DNA of 64,000 nt. It comes from Mytilus trossulus. Lineage: Eukaryota; Mollusca; Bivalvia; Mytilida; Mytilidae. This document shows positions 12,401-22,923 of this stretch, one piece after another (positions within the stretch are counted from its first letter, which is position 1; each line of letters begins with the position of its first letter). A program made the position numbers and the translations under genes. The stretch spans positions 10,554,195 to 10,618,194 of the forward strand of contig NC_086384.1 in the NCBI RefSeq assembly GCF_036588685.1. The letters run 5' to 3'. The notes below the pieces were generated by a model, which was not told where the DNA came from, did not search any database, and worked only from the letters and a program-made list of their open reading frames with translations.

Positions 12401-15142
12401 AGACAGGAAAGGATAACAATATGCCCGGGCATTGTCACTATGCCAAAAACATATCATAGTTTTCTATGTGCAAAGAAACTTGACAATATAATAAAGCAAT
12501 CATAATTAAAACGCAAAAACACTGTTAAGTTTCGACTCGTTACTGCTCAAAAGTTAGCTGATGAAATACACATCTACATAGCGAGTTCAAATTTTCTACA
12601 AAGTTTGATGAAACTAAGAGTTTAATTATATTCTCTTGTGTGAATTCAGGGAAGTTTCGATGTCAAATTGTTGCAATAGGGCAATCAGGACATATTTTTA
12701 AGTTCAAATGGACATAAAACTTAGAAAAAAAACAATTGACTAATAATTTACTGCATATCCACAAGGTAAGTCCTTGTTATCAGAAAAAAAAAAGTTTAGT
12801 AAAATTCTGTTGTGTGGTTTTAGAGGAATTGCGATTACAAAAACTGGCCAGAGAGAGGGCCATTTAATTTAAAAAAAAGGGTATGTTTTTTTTTCTAAAG
12901 AAATATTCTGATCCCTAATTTAGTAAAAAAATATTGTGCAAAAATAACTCGTTAGATAACGTCGAAAATTTAAAAAAAACCTCCCCCACCTACTTCAAGC
13001 TTAATGAATATGAAAACCTATTGCTTATAATATCTTTAAATGAACCTTATCACATGAAAACTGAACGTTAGCCAATGCACCATGAAGTCTATAAGTGGGA
13101 TGTGTAGTGTCGTAATGTAAAACAGTTTCTTTCAAAAACAAAACTTGTATACATCGGTTCAAATGAAAAGGAAATCTAAACAATGGCTTGTTGTTTGACC
13201 AAAAGCTAAACAAACAAATAAATAGCGACACGAACCTCATTTAAAAAAAGGAACACCCAGTTCTATTTTTGAACTTGACATTGTTTTTAGAAACTATCAT
13301 ATATATGTACTTACCAACTCGTTTAAATGTATCTGCAAATTTTTTTACAAAATGTACTCATAGTTTAAACAAAAAATGAAATGACATGACAGTTAAACTC
13401 CTTGGAATAATGGAAGCCAAACCATAAAGTGGGATGTTATGCTTGCTATAAAACCATGTTAAACCTATTATGTAGTTGCATACTTTCCTAGGTTATACAT
13501 GACAGTTGCTTTTCATTTGTACTGTAAATAATTATTATCGAGCGTTTGTTTTTGTCAAATCAAATGTCATGAACTTCTTCCTTTTTGGGGTTTGGTATTA
13601 TAAAAATATGAAGTTTTAATGTTTAATTTCTATATGAACTAAACCCAAAAAGCTGTCAATCTCGTTTGTTTCTATCAATGTCTGATAATGTTACATATCA
13701 CTGCAGCATGATGGTTTTCATTCTATTTGTTATGGTTGTGTTATAAATAACAAATAAACGTGTACTATAATCCTAGCTATTATTTAATTTTTTTTTTGCC
13801 TTATGGTACATGAATATTACTCATTATCGCTATTTTGTGCATTTTTCCTTTGATCTTTTTTGTGATCATTTTTCCATATCATGCTACTCGCTTGAGATGG
13901 CAAAGTACCGTTAGAATCTAAGGAGGCACGTGGCGTTGCTAAGGAAATTGACATGACATTGACATCGTCGTCATAGGAAAAATAGCGTCCCGGCGCAAGC
14001 GAGAAAAGCAATCTCGTTGAGATGATCAATGATAATCTGTTTATCGTTATTTTACCTATGACGACGATGTCAATTTCATATCAATTTCCTTAGCAACGCC
14101 AAGTGCCTGTTTAGTTTCTAACGATACTAAAATGCTTTTTCTGTTACTAAATACTATAAATAAAGTGTTTGAACACACAGAAAAGACCACTATTCAAAGC
14201 GAAGAAGGAACATTAAATTAGAAAAACAAAATAGTAGTTTTTACAAGGATAACATACCACAACACTTGTCCTTGCATGCTCCGTCCTGTCTTCTGACATA
14301 AAACGTTTCTTGGTTCTATAAACAAACAAAAACAAACTAGCTACAGATTAAGAACGGTGCGGTCATTACCGAAAATAAACTTATATCAGATTTATTATTT
14401 GTTTTTTTTTGTAAATCTAATCTTCAAAGGCTATACATACAGATTAATACACGTACGGATATCAACCCGAGGGGTTAGTTAAAAGGCTGATATGGGTCGA
14501 GGATGATACACGGGCCGGTATGAAAAAGAAAATTGTTTCAACCTTTTTTCCATATATTACCTATGTACTTACACACCGAGGCTGTCAATCACGATCACAT
14601 GACGTCACATTGGGTTGATGGGTTATCAGAATGGGTGTGAATGTATGGGTATATTATCGCTCGTTACACATTACTAAAAAAAACTATGTATGTGATATGT
14701 TTTTTATTTGGACGGTATTATTTTAAACTTTAATATATTCACATATCTTCCATTTTTATCTATTTGTGTCCATTTGGTGTTAAATATAATAGATGTTTTG
14801 AAATATTGATATACATTGTAGATCACTGCTGCACAACTTTTAAAACACTATTGTAATATGCAGTTAAATAAAAACATTGTTTCATCAAAACTTATTTTTA
14901 AAATATCAAATTTAAACTAAAATTCTTACTTTTTGTACTTGTATCCAAAGTTCCTCTCCTATAAGTTTTGAAGAACCAATAAAGACAAGCGACTTATTGG
15001 TATAGCTACACCCATACTGCTCCTCAGGGAACTTGATGAACTCTATACACTCTAGCTCATTGTTTGGTTCATAATAACAAGGGATATTTTTACAAGAACA
15101 ACCAATCCAAAATATGCACAGAAATAACAAAACGTACTTCAT
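3309..15142 (-). CDS. Secreted EGF-repeat protein with His-rich micro-exon linkers (split gene, 3' end not found)
   Basis: Exons in transcription order: 15142-14930 (ATG, 71 codons), 14315-14258, 11683-11660, 9039-8932, 8633-8574, 8160-8137, 6965-6858, 6409-6386, 4602-4498, 3410-3309. Each has an AG acceptor and a GT donor. Phases chain as 0, then 1 throughout, so every later exon can be skipped in frame. The protein starts with a hydrophobic signal peptide (MKYVLLFLCIFWIGC) and a Cys-containing region of about 70 residues that I do not recognise. Four six-cysteine EGF modules follow, three of them separated by short His-containing linkers. No transmembrane segment was found, so I infer a secreted matrix, glue or mucus protein. 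An acceptor sits directly before the ATG, implying an upstream 5'UTR exon. Further exons could lie in the gaps or left of 3309. The function is unknown. Confidence 0.72.
3870..4060 (+). repeat. Degenerate copy of the dispersed 'gacgggtgcc...gccatggc' repeat
   Basis: It contains gagcaggatctgcttaccct followed by T-rich sequence that parallels the clearer copy at 4715-4960. I interpret it as a 3'-tail fragment of a Penelope-type element. Confidence 0.5.
4498..4602 (-). CDS. EGF-like exon E3
   Basis: A 105 nt phase-1 exon with six Cys (CASQPCHNGGTCQN...FVCICPPGFKGTHC). The acceptor is ttctcag and the donor GTAAGT. It is about 2.4 kb downstream of E2, a spacing like that of E1 to E2 (2.1 kb), consistent with tandem duplication of whole cassettes. 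Confidence 0.88.
4715..4960 (+). repeat. 3'-tail copy of a Penelope-type retroelement
   Basis: The sequence runs acgacgggtgccacatgtag ... ctgcttacccttcctgagca ... ggcgttgtcagtttgttttc ... gagtttggctgtccctctcg. The same tail lies, in the other orientation, next to reverse-transcriptase relics at 41255 and 57612. It is inserted in the intron after EGF exon E3. The open frame across it is fortuitous. Confidence 0.7.
5728..5964 (-). other. Unassigned 78-codon ORF with a hydrophobic C-terminus
   Basis: This open frame sits in an intron of the EGF-repeat gene. It has a Cys cluster (CSCSYKPIFCC) and ends in a hydrophobic stretch that could span a membrane. The acceptor-like sites I found upstream give the wrong phase for joining to the EGF exons. 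It may be a transposon relic or chance. Confidence 0.2.
6386..6409 (-). CDS. 24-nt His-rich micro-exon M4
   Basis: The exon lies between a ttttcag acceptor and a GTAAGT donor, phase 1-1, and encodes VHHYHVD plus split codons. It has the same size and phase as M1 and M3. Confidence 0.62.
6858..6965 (-). CDS. EGF-like exon E2
   Basis: A 108 nt phase-1 symmetrical exon with six Cys (CTSHPCANGGICHN...FICSCPAHYYGTHC). The acceptor is ttgtcag and the donor GTAAGT. A second open frame over the same bases has no domain and is a shadow. Confidence 0.88.
7278..7445. repeat. Conserved molluscan SINE-like element
   Basis: It carries the core motifs taacgccacttttaagcc, ttattggcggaggaagccg and ctagtcaattaagattggag, and ends gagcagggttctaattcacc, which resembles a tRNA B-box. 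I recognise this as a widespread bivalve short interspersed element, possibly V-SINE related; the family name is uncertain. It is inserted in an EGF-gene intron. Confidence 0.6.
7720..7785 (-). repeat. Dispersed repeat piece ('gccaatgagacaactctccat' family)
   Basis: The sequence gatgtggtgtgagtgccaat ... gacaactctccatc is the reverse complement of the copies at 1415 and 41020. Related copies lie at 16965-17210 and 39755-39815. Confidence 0.6.
8137..8160 (-). CDS. 24-nt micro-exon M3
   Basis: The exon has a tttacag acceptor and a GTAAGT donor, phase 1-1, and encodes HLHSYVN plus split codons. It is paralogous to M1 and M4 in length, phase and flanking intron sequence. Confidence 0.6.
8574..8633 (-). 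CDS. 60-nt Ser/Gln/His micro-exon M2 with internal duplication
   Basis: A phase 1-1 exon with a tttacag acceptor and a GTAAGT donor. It encodes about 20 residues containing two near-identical units (QSYSIS and QSHSIS) from an internal 21-bp duplication. It sits where the other linkers are only 8 residues, so it looks like a 24-nt micro-exon that has expanded. Confidence 0.65.
8932..9039 (-). CDS. EGF-like exon E1
   Basis: A 108 nt symmetrical phase-1 exon. It encodes an EGF module with six Cys (CTSQPCVNGGTCQN...FVCTCKPGFYGTHC) and ends in a His cluster (HCHHHG). The acceptor is ttgtcag and the donor GTAAGT. It is very similar to the EGF exons at 6858 and 4498. Confidence 0.88.
9116..9295. 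mobile_element. Fold-back (inverted-repeat) element
   Basis: The left arm tttgcttgtttgctagctg...aagtcattat pairs with the right arm ataatgactt...cagctagcaagcaagc. Pairing continues imperfectly toward the centre (ctagtcc / ggactag). No ORF is present, so this is MITE-like. It lies just upstream, in transcript order, of EGF exon E1. Confidence 0.65.
9325..9460. repeat. Dispersed repeat, short copy ('acaacaacccgatcataaat' family)
   Basis: It shares gacaacaacccga, cagacaacag, aggaactcccgcacccg and gtccttc with the longer copy at 60600-61290. No coding potential is seen. Confidence 0.65.
9810..10395. mobile_element. 586-bp terminal-inverted-repeat MITE
   Basis: The ends are inverted copies: aaaggagtaggtccggtaag at the left, and on the complement of the right end aaaggagtaggtccagtacg. 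Both continue into ...ttttggcc. There is no ORF, and the element lies inside an intron of the EGF-repeat gene. Confidence 0.75.
10730..10900. repeat. 21-bp minisatellite
   Basis: About eight imperfect copies of ctgttagtttctgatggtat(t). Because the period is a multiple of three, one frame stays open and reads DGILLVS repeats, but nothing suggests that it is translated. Confidence 0.8.
11270..11350. repeat. 23-bp tandem repeat (ttaactgttttcaacgcactg)
   Basis: Two nearly perfect units, tgttaactgttttcaacgca..., with degenerate flanking units, in an intron of the EGF-repeat gene. No coding content is seen. Confidence 0.7.
11660..11683 (-). CDS. 24-nt His-rich micro-exon M1
   Basis: The exon lies between a tgacag acceptor and a GTAAGT donor, phase 1-1. 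It encodes RSHHHED plus split codons. The intron sequence on its left (transcript-downstream) side resembles that of the micro-exons at 8574, 8137 and 6386, so it belongs to a duplicated cassette. Confidence 0.6.
11700..13900. other. Intron of the EGF-repeat gene, no recognised content
   Basis: This AT-rich sequence lies between micro-exon M1 and the fold-back element. I found no domain-bearing exon. The short open frames here have no coding signature. Confidence 0.4.
13909..14123. mobile_element. Fold-back element with arms of about 65 bp
   Basis: The left arm cgttagaatctaaggaggca...ggcgttgctaaggaaattga...catcgtcgtcatagg is the inverse of the right arm cctatgacgacgatg...caatttccttagcaacgcc...ctaacg. 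The spacer is about 80 bp. It sits in the intron just after (minus sense) exon 2 of the EGF-repeat gene. Confidence 0.8.
14258..14315 (-). CDS. EGF-repeat gene, exon 2 (Cys-containing)
   Basis: This 58 nt exon (tatag acceptor, GTATGT donor) joins exon 1 in phase 0 and leaves in phase 1. It encodes about 19 residues ending GACKDKCC. The phase switch from 0 to 1 fits the downstream phase-1 EGF cassette series, which is the main support for the call. Confidence 0.65.
14930..15142 (-). CDS. EGF-repeat gene, first coding exon (signal peptide)
   Basis: The 71 codons begin with a hydrophobic leader (MKYVLLFLCIFWIGC) and then carry scattered Cys (motifs NIPCYY, ELECIEF, YGCSY). The exon ends ...WIQVQK at a GTAAGA donor in phase 0. 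The sequence before the ATG reads as an acceptor (ttcatttag|ATG). I do not recognise the domain after the leader. Confidence 0.75.
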
Positions 15143-17700
15143 CTAAATGAATAAAAAATGTGTTTGAAATAAATAGACAGTGTTATCATATTTTGTTTTC
15201 TACTGCTAAGAACCAAAATAAAACCATTAAAAAGGGATTTTCAAACGCTATGTACCTATGCGAATGCATTAATCGTTTAAAGGGGGTTCCAACCGCTGCA
15301 ACCTTACCTGCATGCGTCACTGCAAAATACTTTGAAAAACGACAAAAAGACAAACAGCAGTTTAAAATATACTGGTAATTAAACCAAAGACCGAGCAACG
15401 CGAACCCAACACAATACTAGGGGTATCCACAGGCGCTCTGGGAGCTTCTCCTCATAGACTTTCTTGAAATAATAAGCTACTTAGAGTCAAGATAAAAGCC
15501 AACCTGATGTTAAAACATATACAACACAGGCAACACGGGACAAAAGAGGGACGAAAGATACCAAAGGGACAGTCAACATGTTATTGTCTGAGATAAATGC
15601 AATCTTAGTATTTAAACAATTACATAATAATTTACAGTAAACAGTTACACTTTTTATATACCATGCAAATCCAAATGTTTAGAAGATATTAATCTTTATT
15701 TCTTATGTTATGTCACAGAAGACGCCGAGATAAAATAATTGTTTCATTAGGCTTTAATTTAAATGCATATGAGTTAACTAGATACTTAGCGAAAAAATGA
15801 CATCAACTACATAATATCCATTTAAAGACCATAACGTGTTCGTTTATATCTCATAATAAAGAAAATTCTATATTTCAAATATTTTTTAAAATTTGTTCTA
15901 AAGAAAAGGGATTAAAACCACGTTTATAATACATCAGTTACAACTTCTTTTTAGCCTCTATTTATAATTGCATGTAATGAGAGGTGGGCGAATATACGAA
16001 CTTCCATAAATATGAAACTTTTTATACGATGTTATATATCTGCATACAAATTTATATTGACTTATAACTAATGGTTCTCCTTCAAACTGACCTAATCAAC
16101 AACTTATATATCCAACTTAGCAAAAGTATCAAACGCAATGGACAATGACTGACGGGGTCAGGGCAAATATCCACATTAATAAGATAAGCCAATGCTAATA
16201 CAGCTGCATACCAAATATGATCTCCCTCATTCGGGGTAACCACTATACATCGAGACCACCTAATACTTATGGTTCCCCCAAGATACATTACAATTTGCAT
16301 TAAATGAAACAACTTACGTTACGAATTATTGTACATACACTGTGTGGAACTTACATGTACATGACATAATGATATGTAAGATAAGACATGTTCTAAATAA
16401 ATCGTACTGTAATCTCCATATGGACATAGTGATTTAGCGGTGATATATAGCCATTCTTTCTCCATGCCAGTTTTTTCACGGGGAAAACTGGCATAAGCCC
16501 GGGGGGAAAACTGTCATGTGCCAATTTTTCCGCTGGGGAAATTTTGGATCATTGCTGTTCTTCCCCTGTGGAAATTTGTAGAAATATAGTAGCTTTGAAA
16601 GTCTCATCATGCATGCGAAGGGAATGGGGCATATCTGTTTTCTCGGTTGAAATATTTTTAACATAGTTTTGTTCAATAACAACAAAAGTATTTTTGAAAA
16701 TTCAATGTCGTCTTGTTTTGCCCCTAATTCTCAATAAATTGAGACAAACACATGTCTTTTCTTCCAGATTTTCCATGTGATTTTTTTATCTGTGAAAATT
16801 TAGAATCAATGGCACAATATATTATTTTGACCCAAAACACATACTTTTGAAAATGACTAGTAAAGGTGCATCTTACAAAATAGAACATTTTATTGTTTCT
16901 CCCATATACGTTAAAGCATTGATGATGATGATGTATTGGTATTTACTCTGATTGTAAAATACAAATAAGAAGATGTGGTTGATTGCAAATGAGGCTGATC
17001 TAAATGACTCCGAAATTAACAACCATAGGTTAATGTACGCCTTCAACAATTAGTAAAACATGATATAGATAATAGCATTCTAAGTCACCGTTTGGCCTTC
17101 ATCAATAAGCAAAAACTATACTGCATGTTTAATTATAAAAGGGTCCGACAAAAAAATAAGTAGAACAATTCAAATTAGAGAACCAATGGCCTGATTTATT
17201 TACAAAACAACAAACTAAAAAACTACAGCAAACCATAGATTTTGAAAAATGTATTGTTTTAACCCCTCCCTATCATTTATAGTGAAATATGCATTGTTAG
17301 GTCTAATGATCTATGTCTTCCTGCGGTTGAACACACTTAACATTATCACATAACAAAATATTGGAGATTTGCATCAGAATAAATTCGGTGTTAAAATACC
17401 AAATCAAAGATTTTTTAGATTGATATTTAGATTTATGCTGGAGATGGTAGAATACTCCCTATAATTACATTGATTACTACGATAATAGCTTTTGTAGATT
17501 CATAAATCAAATATTTATCAGTCTGAGCTATTTAGGAAGGAATGCCTGGCAACTTATTATTTGTCATAAATGGATTTAAGTTTGCTGGAGTAAAACTTCT
17601 AAGGTATAGTGATAAAGTTTAAATTAATAATCAATTACATTCAGCTGTCTTGTCTTATTTTTTTTTATTCATGTTTAATTTCTTATGAACTATGACATTT
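15143..17700. other. Intergenic region with degenerate repeats
   Basis: It holds a Penelope-tail fragment at about 15400-15590 (gagggacgaaagataccaaa), short repeated gggaaaactggcat motifs at about 16460-16570, and a copy of the gacaactctccat family at about 16965-17210. No gene was recognised. It should contain the promoter and 5'UTR exon of the leftward EGF-repeat gene. Confidence 0.5.
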
Positions 17701-17755
17701 TTATTATTTTAACTAACAATTTTAACATTAATCATTTTTCCGTTTAAATGCAAAT

Positions 17756-18307
17756 TTAGTATTAAGAGGTGAAAATACTACTGAAAAGGTGATTGACATA
17801 GTAAAAAGGATAGGAGTGAACATAAAAGTTGATGACATTAGTGTAAGCCATCGTACATGAAAATTCAAGGAAAATAAAACTCGCCAAATCATAGCAAGGT
17901 TCCCAAAGCATGATTTAAAAGTCGAAATTTTAAAATCGGCCAAGAAACTTAGAGAAATACCAGGTCTTCAAGATATTTGTACAAACCAAGACCTAACAAA
18001 GACGCGAGATGAAATAGCATTCAAAGCTAGAGCGTATGTGCGCAACCATAGACTTAAGGCAACATGGGTGGTTGATGGAAAGATTAATATGATTATTGGG
18101 AACGACAACAAAAAACACGCCGTCACACGTATGTATGATCTGAATGACTATGTTTTCCAATCCGATAACTTTACTGAAATAAACGAGATTGAAGACAACC
18201 AAGAAACAGAAATGCAGTACGCGTCAAATGGTCATGACAGGGTCAGCGATCAACCAGCTAGTGACGTTCCTGTTCAACTTTATACGAGTGCTCTAGGTAC
18301 TAATTAA
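17756..18307 (+). pseudogene. LINE ORF1 remnant (RNA-binding, RRM/C-terminal type)
   Basis: The frame reads TEKVIDIVKRIGV, ISVSHRT, an in-frame TGA at 17858-17860, RQIIARFPKHD, then NQDLTKTRDEIAFKARAYV and WVVDGKINMI. These are hallmarks of LINE ORF1 proteins, which bind the element RNA and act as chaperones. The N-terminal region is missing. The stop and the truncation mean it is not functional. Confidence 0.75.
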
Positions 18308-19611
18308 TGATCAACCAATTTAAAAAAACGATGTCAAAATATCACATTTACAATTTTCCTATACAGCGAAAATTTTAGATTAATCAAGCGTACACCTGTA
18401 CTCATTTGACTATTAGTACTTATGAAAATATATACATAATTATTGTTACTTTAATTATTGTTACTTTGATACATGTAAAAAGAAATATGCCAAAAATAGT
18501 TATGTTCTACTACATGTAATTCAAAGTGTCATTGTATTCTACCCCTTATATCGAAATAAGTTGTATTCCCGTTTCCCTTTGGCTTTTTACTTACCCCCCC
18601 CCCCCTTTTTTTTCCCTCTGGTTATGTTGTTGTTTTTTCAGTTTGTTGGTGTTTTTTTTTTGTGTTTGTTTTATTTTCTTGCATTGTTTAAGCTTTTTTT
18701 TTTTTTTTTTGCACCCATTACTCAAAATACCTGAACTCCTACAATACTATTTTCTGATGAATATCAGTCACGGTGAATATTTCAAAAAAATCACTTTTGC
18801 ATAAGTTATATTACAAAGAATTCAAAAACGATTCTTTTTTAGACTAAGCCTACAATACTCTAACTGTGTTTTTTTTTGTAAATCTGGGTGACGCATACAT
18901 ACTCACTCACCCCTAAGCAAAGTTGAATTAGTTAAACAGATCAAATTCACTCAAAAAGCCTTTGTTCATTGCTTATTAGTAGTCAAATTAAAGTACCAAA
19001 AACAAACAAAAAGGTTATTCTAATATGTCTTCTTGATATACGAATCTTGATGTCCAAACAGAGTTAATACTAATTATTTTCTTTTAACAGTACAACTATT
19101 TTTGGCACTGTTGTGGTAAAATACTGTTTTTTTTCTGTTACATGTTCCAACCCCTTTTCACTTTGTATATATTTTACTTTTTCCTACTTACTTTTTTTAT
19201 CAGTCATCCACGTCCTACTATTCCTATCAGCTGTCATCAGTCACTGTTGCCTCCAACACACGATCCGATTATAACCATTTTTATACTATGAGCACACTAA
19301 GCCCCCACGCGTGTCCTATATTACACAACGTATCTACTATAATAATAATACCGTTATGTCAAACGTTGACCTAATTACATATAGGGCACGCGTTGGGTCA
19401 AATTACTCGCGGTCTACTCGATTGCCTAAGCATCTACGCCTAACTATAGAATTACTGATCATAACAAAGTACAAATCTTTTGGTGTACATTTATATGTCC
19501 TATGTCGAATAATATGTAACATTGAAATAACAAAGTTATTTTATGCTTTACTGAATGTTAGATTTAAACTATTACTCAAAACAAAAACATAAACTTGATG
19601 ATTTTCAGAAT

Positions 19612-22600
19612 ATGAATTTGAGTGTATTGTCGTCGTTGGTGATTTTACTGACCATCTTAATTATTGCCACGTGTTTATGGTTGTTTTATCTCATGTATAG
19701 AGCTGGTGATAAAAATCCCGGTCCAATCTCTAATTCTACAAGTAGTCCAAGTATCTGTTCAACACATTCCGACTCCTTGCTCACTGGTAGTCAGTTCCTA
19801 ACTTTTACATGTTTAAATACACAAAGTTTCCTAGCGAAACGAGACTTAATTGAAGCTGAGCTTAGCGACAGAGATATTTTGTTATTTACCGAAACCTGGT
19901 TTAATACACACACTGATGACAGCAATATCAAATTGGAATCTTTTAAAAAACCTTACAGAAATGATAGAAATCATAAAGCAGGAGGGTGTGTGGCTATTTA
20001 TGTGAAAGAAATTATTTTTAGTGAAAAGAAACCTGAATTTAAAATAAACGGATTGGAATGTGTTTGAGTCAAAATACATGTTAAAGGAACAAATATATTA
20101 TTTGGAAATTTTTATAGACCGCCAGATTCAGATAACCAAACGTGGGAAAAAATAAACTATTCAATAGATCTTGCCATCAATTCGAATGCAGATAAAATTA
20201 TAATTTGCGGTGATTTTAATGATGACCAACTTAATCATAGCAAACAAAATCTTAGAGAAATTTGCAACCAAAATAGCTTATATCAAATAATTACTGATGC
20301 TACATATTTTTTGCGAAAAGTTAGTGTCGCTACTTGATGTTATTATGGTAAATGATCCGGAGGTAATACTGTACTCAGAAGTTGGTGAAAACATCCTCGA
20401 AAATTCTGTACGTTATCATTGCCCTATAAGTGCAGTAATAAATATCGAAAAACAATTAACCAAATCCTTTAAAAGACAAATTTGGCGATTATGAATTGTT
20501 TAAAAACGAACTCCTTAAAATTAACTGGGATTCTCTAATTGATAATCACAACATTAATACCGCGGCAGTAAATGTTACGGAAAAAATTCTCGAAGCGGCA
20601 GCAAAATCAATCCCGAATAAAATGGTTCAGGTTAGGAAAAAGTTTCCACCTTGGATGAATTCGAATATAAGAAAATGATTCGGAAGCGAAAGAGATTAAA
20701 TAAAAAGGCAAAAATAACAAACGATGAAATTGATTGGTCAAATTTTCGACGTATAAGAAATAAATGCATAAACTATGTTCGATCAAGTAAAAAAAAATTC
20801 TTAGAAAAGCAAATTAGTAAAGTTGATAGTATTCACACATTAAGCACTTAACAATGGTGGAAAACCATAAAAAATTTGATAGGACTACCAAACAAAAACT
20901 CAGCATATCCAACTTTAATTTTCAATAACCAATATATAGAAAGTGATTGCGACAAAGCTACATATTTTAACGATTATTTCTGCGCTCAGTCTTCTGTTGA
21001 TGATCACATAATGTATTACCAATATTAGAAAATGATGAAATAAATAAACTAGAGGAACTGGTAATAAGTGAGCAGGATGTTGAAGATGTGCTTTTGAATC
21101 TTGATATTTCAAAAGCTACAGGGCCTGATTTAATCAGTCCAAGACTCCTGAGGGCGGCAGCAACTGTCTTGAAGTATCCATTTACAAAACTTTTTAATCT
21201 ATCCCTCTTAACAGGGAGGTTCCCAGATGTGTGGAAACTAGCAAATGTTATACCTGTTTATAAGAACAAAGGTGGCCCAGAATTTTTACTTAATTATAGA
21301 CCTATATCTTTGCTGTCTAACATTGGTAAGACAATGGAGAGATGCATTTTTAAATACCTTTTTAACTTTATTACTACAAATTCTTTATTAACAAAATTAC
21401 AGTCTGGTTTCATCCCTGGTGATTAGACAGTAAATCAACTAAGTAAGTACTATGTATTATTAACGATTTTGGTAAAGCATTAGATGAAGGGAAAGAGGTC
21501 AGGGTAATTTTCTGCGACGTTAGTCGAGCTTTCGACCGAGTTTGGCATAAAGACTTACTATATAAGCTTAGAAAAATAGGAATTGATGGTAACTTGTTAC
21601 ATTGGTTTGAAAGCTATTTAAACTTAAGAAGGCAACAGGTTGTCATTGGTGGAGAAACGTCCAATAAGGAACATGTCTCAGTTGGGGTACCCCAAGGGTC
21701 TATCTTGGGTCCTATTTTATTTCTCATTTATATAAATGACATGGTTAATGACATCGAATGTGATATAAAACTTTTTGCTGATGACACCTCAATTTATATA
21801 GTGGTTGATAACGAATATGAAGCGGCAGAAAAGCTAAATAAAGATATTGAGAAAATACATAATTGGTCTAAGCAATGGCTTGTCAATTTCAACCCTAACA
21901 AAACAGAAATAATGACCATTTCAAAAAGGCATCATAAACCCCACCACCCGCCAGTGTATATGAATAATAATATCATAAAAGACGTTGAGTCGCACAAGCA
22001 TTTAGGGGTAATTATAAATGAAGATGGAAGCTGGAATAATCATGTAAAAATGATTATTGATAAGGCTATTCCTAGATTAGCATTATTCCAAAAGTTAAAG
22101 TTTAAACTTAAAAGGAAACATTTAGAAACTATTTATTTATCTTTCATACGCCCAGTCTTAGAATATGGGGACATTGTCTGGGATAACATACCTAATTATT
22201 TAAAAATATGCCTGGAAAACTTACAACTAGAAGCAGCAAGAATCGTTACAGGTGGTACTAAGGTAACATCGAGACAGTTGCTGTACGATGAAACCGGTTG
22301 GGAAACTCTCCAGTCTCGGCGTGATAAACATAAGTTATTAAAATTTCATCAAATGATTCACGGAGATTGTCCTGATTATCTTTCTGTGTTAGTTCCAAAT
22401 CAGAGACTAGATCTACACGACCACAGGACTAGGGGGTCTTCAAATTTACAAACTGTACTATGCAGAACAAGCTATTATCAAGAGTCATTCCTGCCAGTCG
22501 TAGTAAACCTTTGGAACAATATTCCTGACGACATTCGTCTAAACCAATCAAAATCGGGTTTTAAAACTTATCTTTCTCAAAATATTAATAAAATACCATT

Positions 22601-22923
22601 GTATTTACACTTCGGCTTTAGAAGAGAACAGATATGCTTAGCAAGACTAAGGCTCCAGAGTAGTGTTCTAAGGGACCATCTATTTAAAAAAAAACCTAAT
22701 CGAGAACGCACTGTGTTCCTGTGGTCGGGTAGAAACTATCTCTCATTATTTCTTCAAATGTCCAAAATATAATGAAATTCGAAGGGATACTATCGGGACG
22801 ATCTCTTGTTCTAATCTTACGATTATTTTATATGGGGATAGTCTAAAAGCTGACGAGGACAATATGCAAATATTTCATAAAGTTTCTGAATACATTAATA
22901 AAACAAAACGTTTTGAAAGTTAA
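19612..22923 (+). pseudogene. LINE ORF2: endonuclease-reverse transcriptase, multiply broken
   Basis: I take the start at 19612 (MNLSVLSSL), before a hydrophobic segment and a 2A-like remnant. The APE-type endonuclease shows LNTQS, TETW, YRPP and GDFN. The reverse transcriptase shows ATGPDLISPRLL, NYRPISLLSN, CDVSRAFDRVWH, GVPQGSILGPILF and FADD (21774-21785). The C-terminus has CSCG...ISHYFFKCPK and stops at 22921-22923. Breaks include stops at 20065 and 21423 and frame changes near 20325, 20500, 20650, 21000, 21460 and 22690 (an A-run). The longest intact piece, at 21594-22772, covers RT motifs B to E and the thumb. Confidence 0.92.
19694..19725 (+). other. Degenerate 2A-like motif (AGDKNPGP)
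   Basis: Directly after a hydrophobic stretch the ORF2 leader reads YRAGDKNPGP. The 2A ribosome-skipping consensus is D-(V/I)-E-x-N-P-G-P; here two residues between D and N are missing. 2A-like leaders are known in several invertebrate LINEs. This copy is probably inactive. Confidence 0.6.

Noticed and set aside
18526-18804. 92-codon frame rich in Phe and Cys
   Set aside because: It is a translation of C- and T-runs in the LINE spacer.
19882-20079. Minus-strand frame opposite the LINE endonuclease
   Set aside because: Shadow of the plus-strand ORF2.
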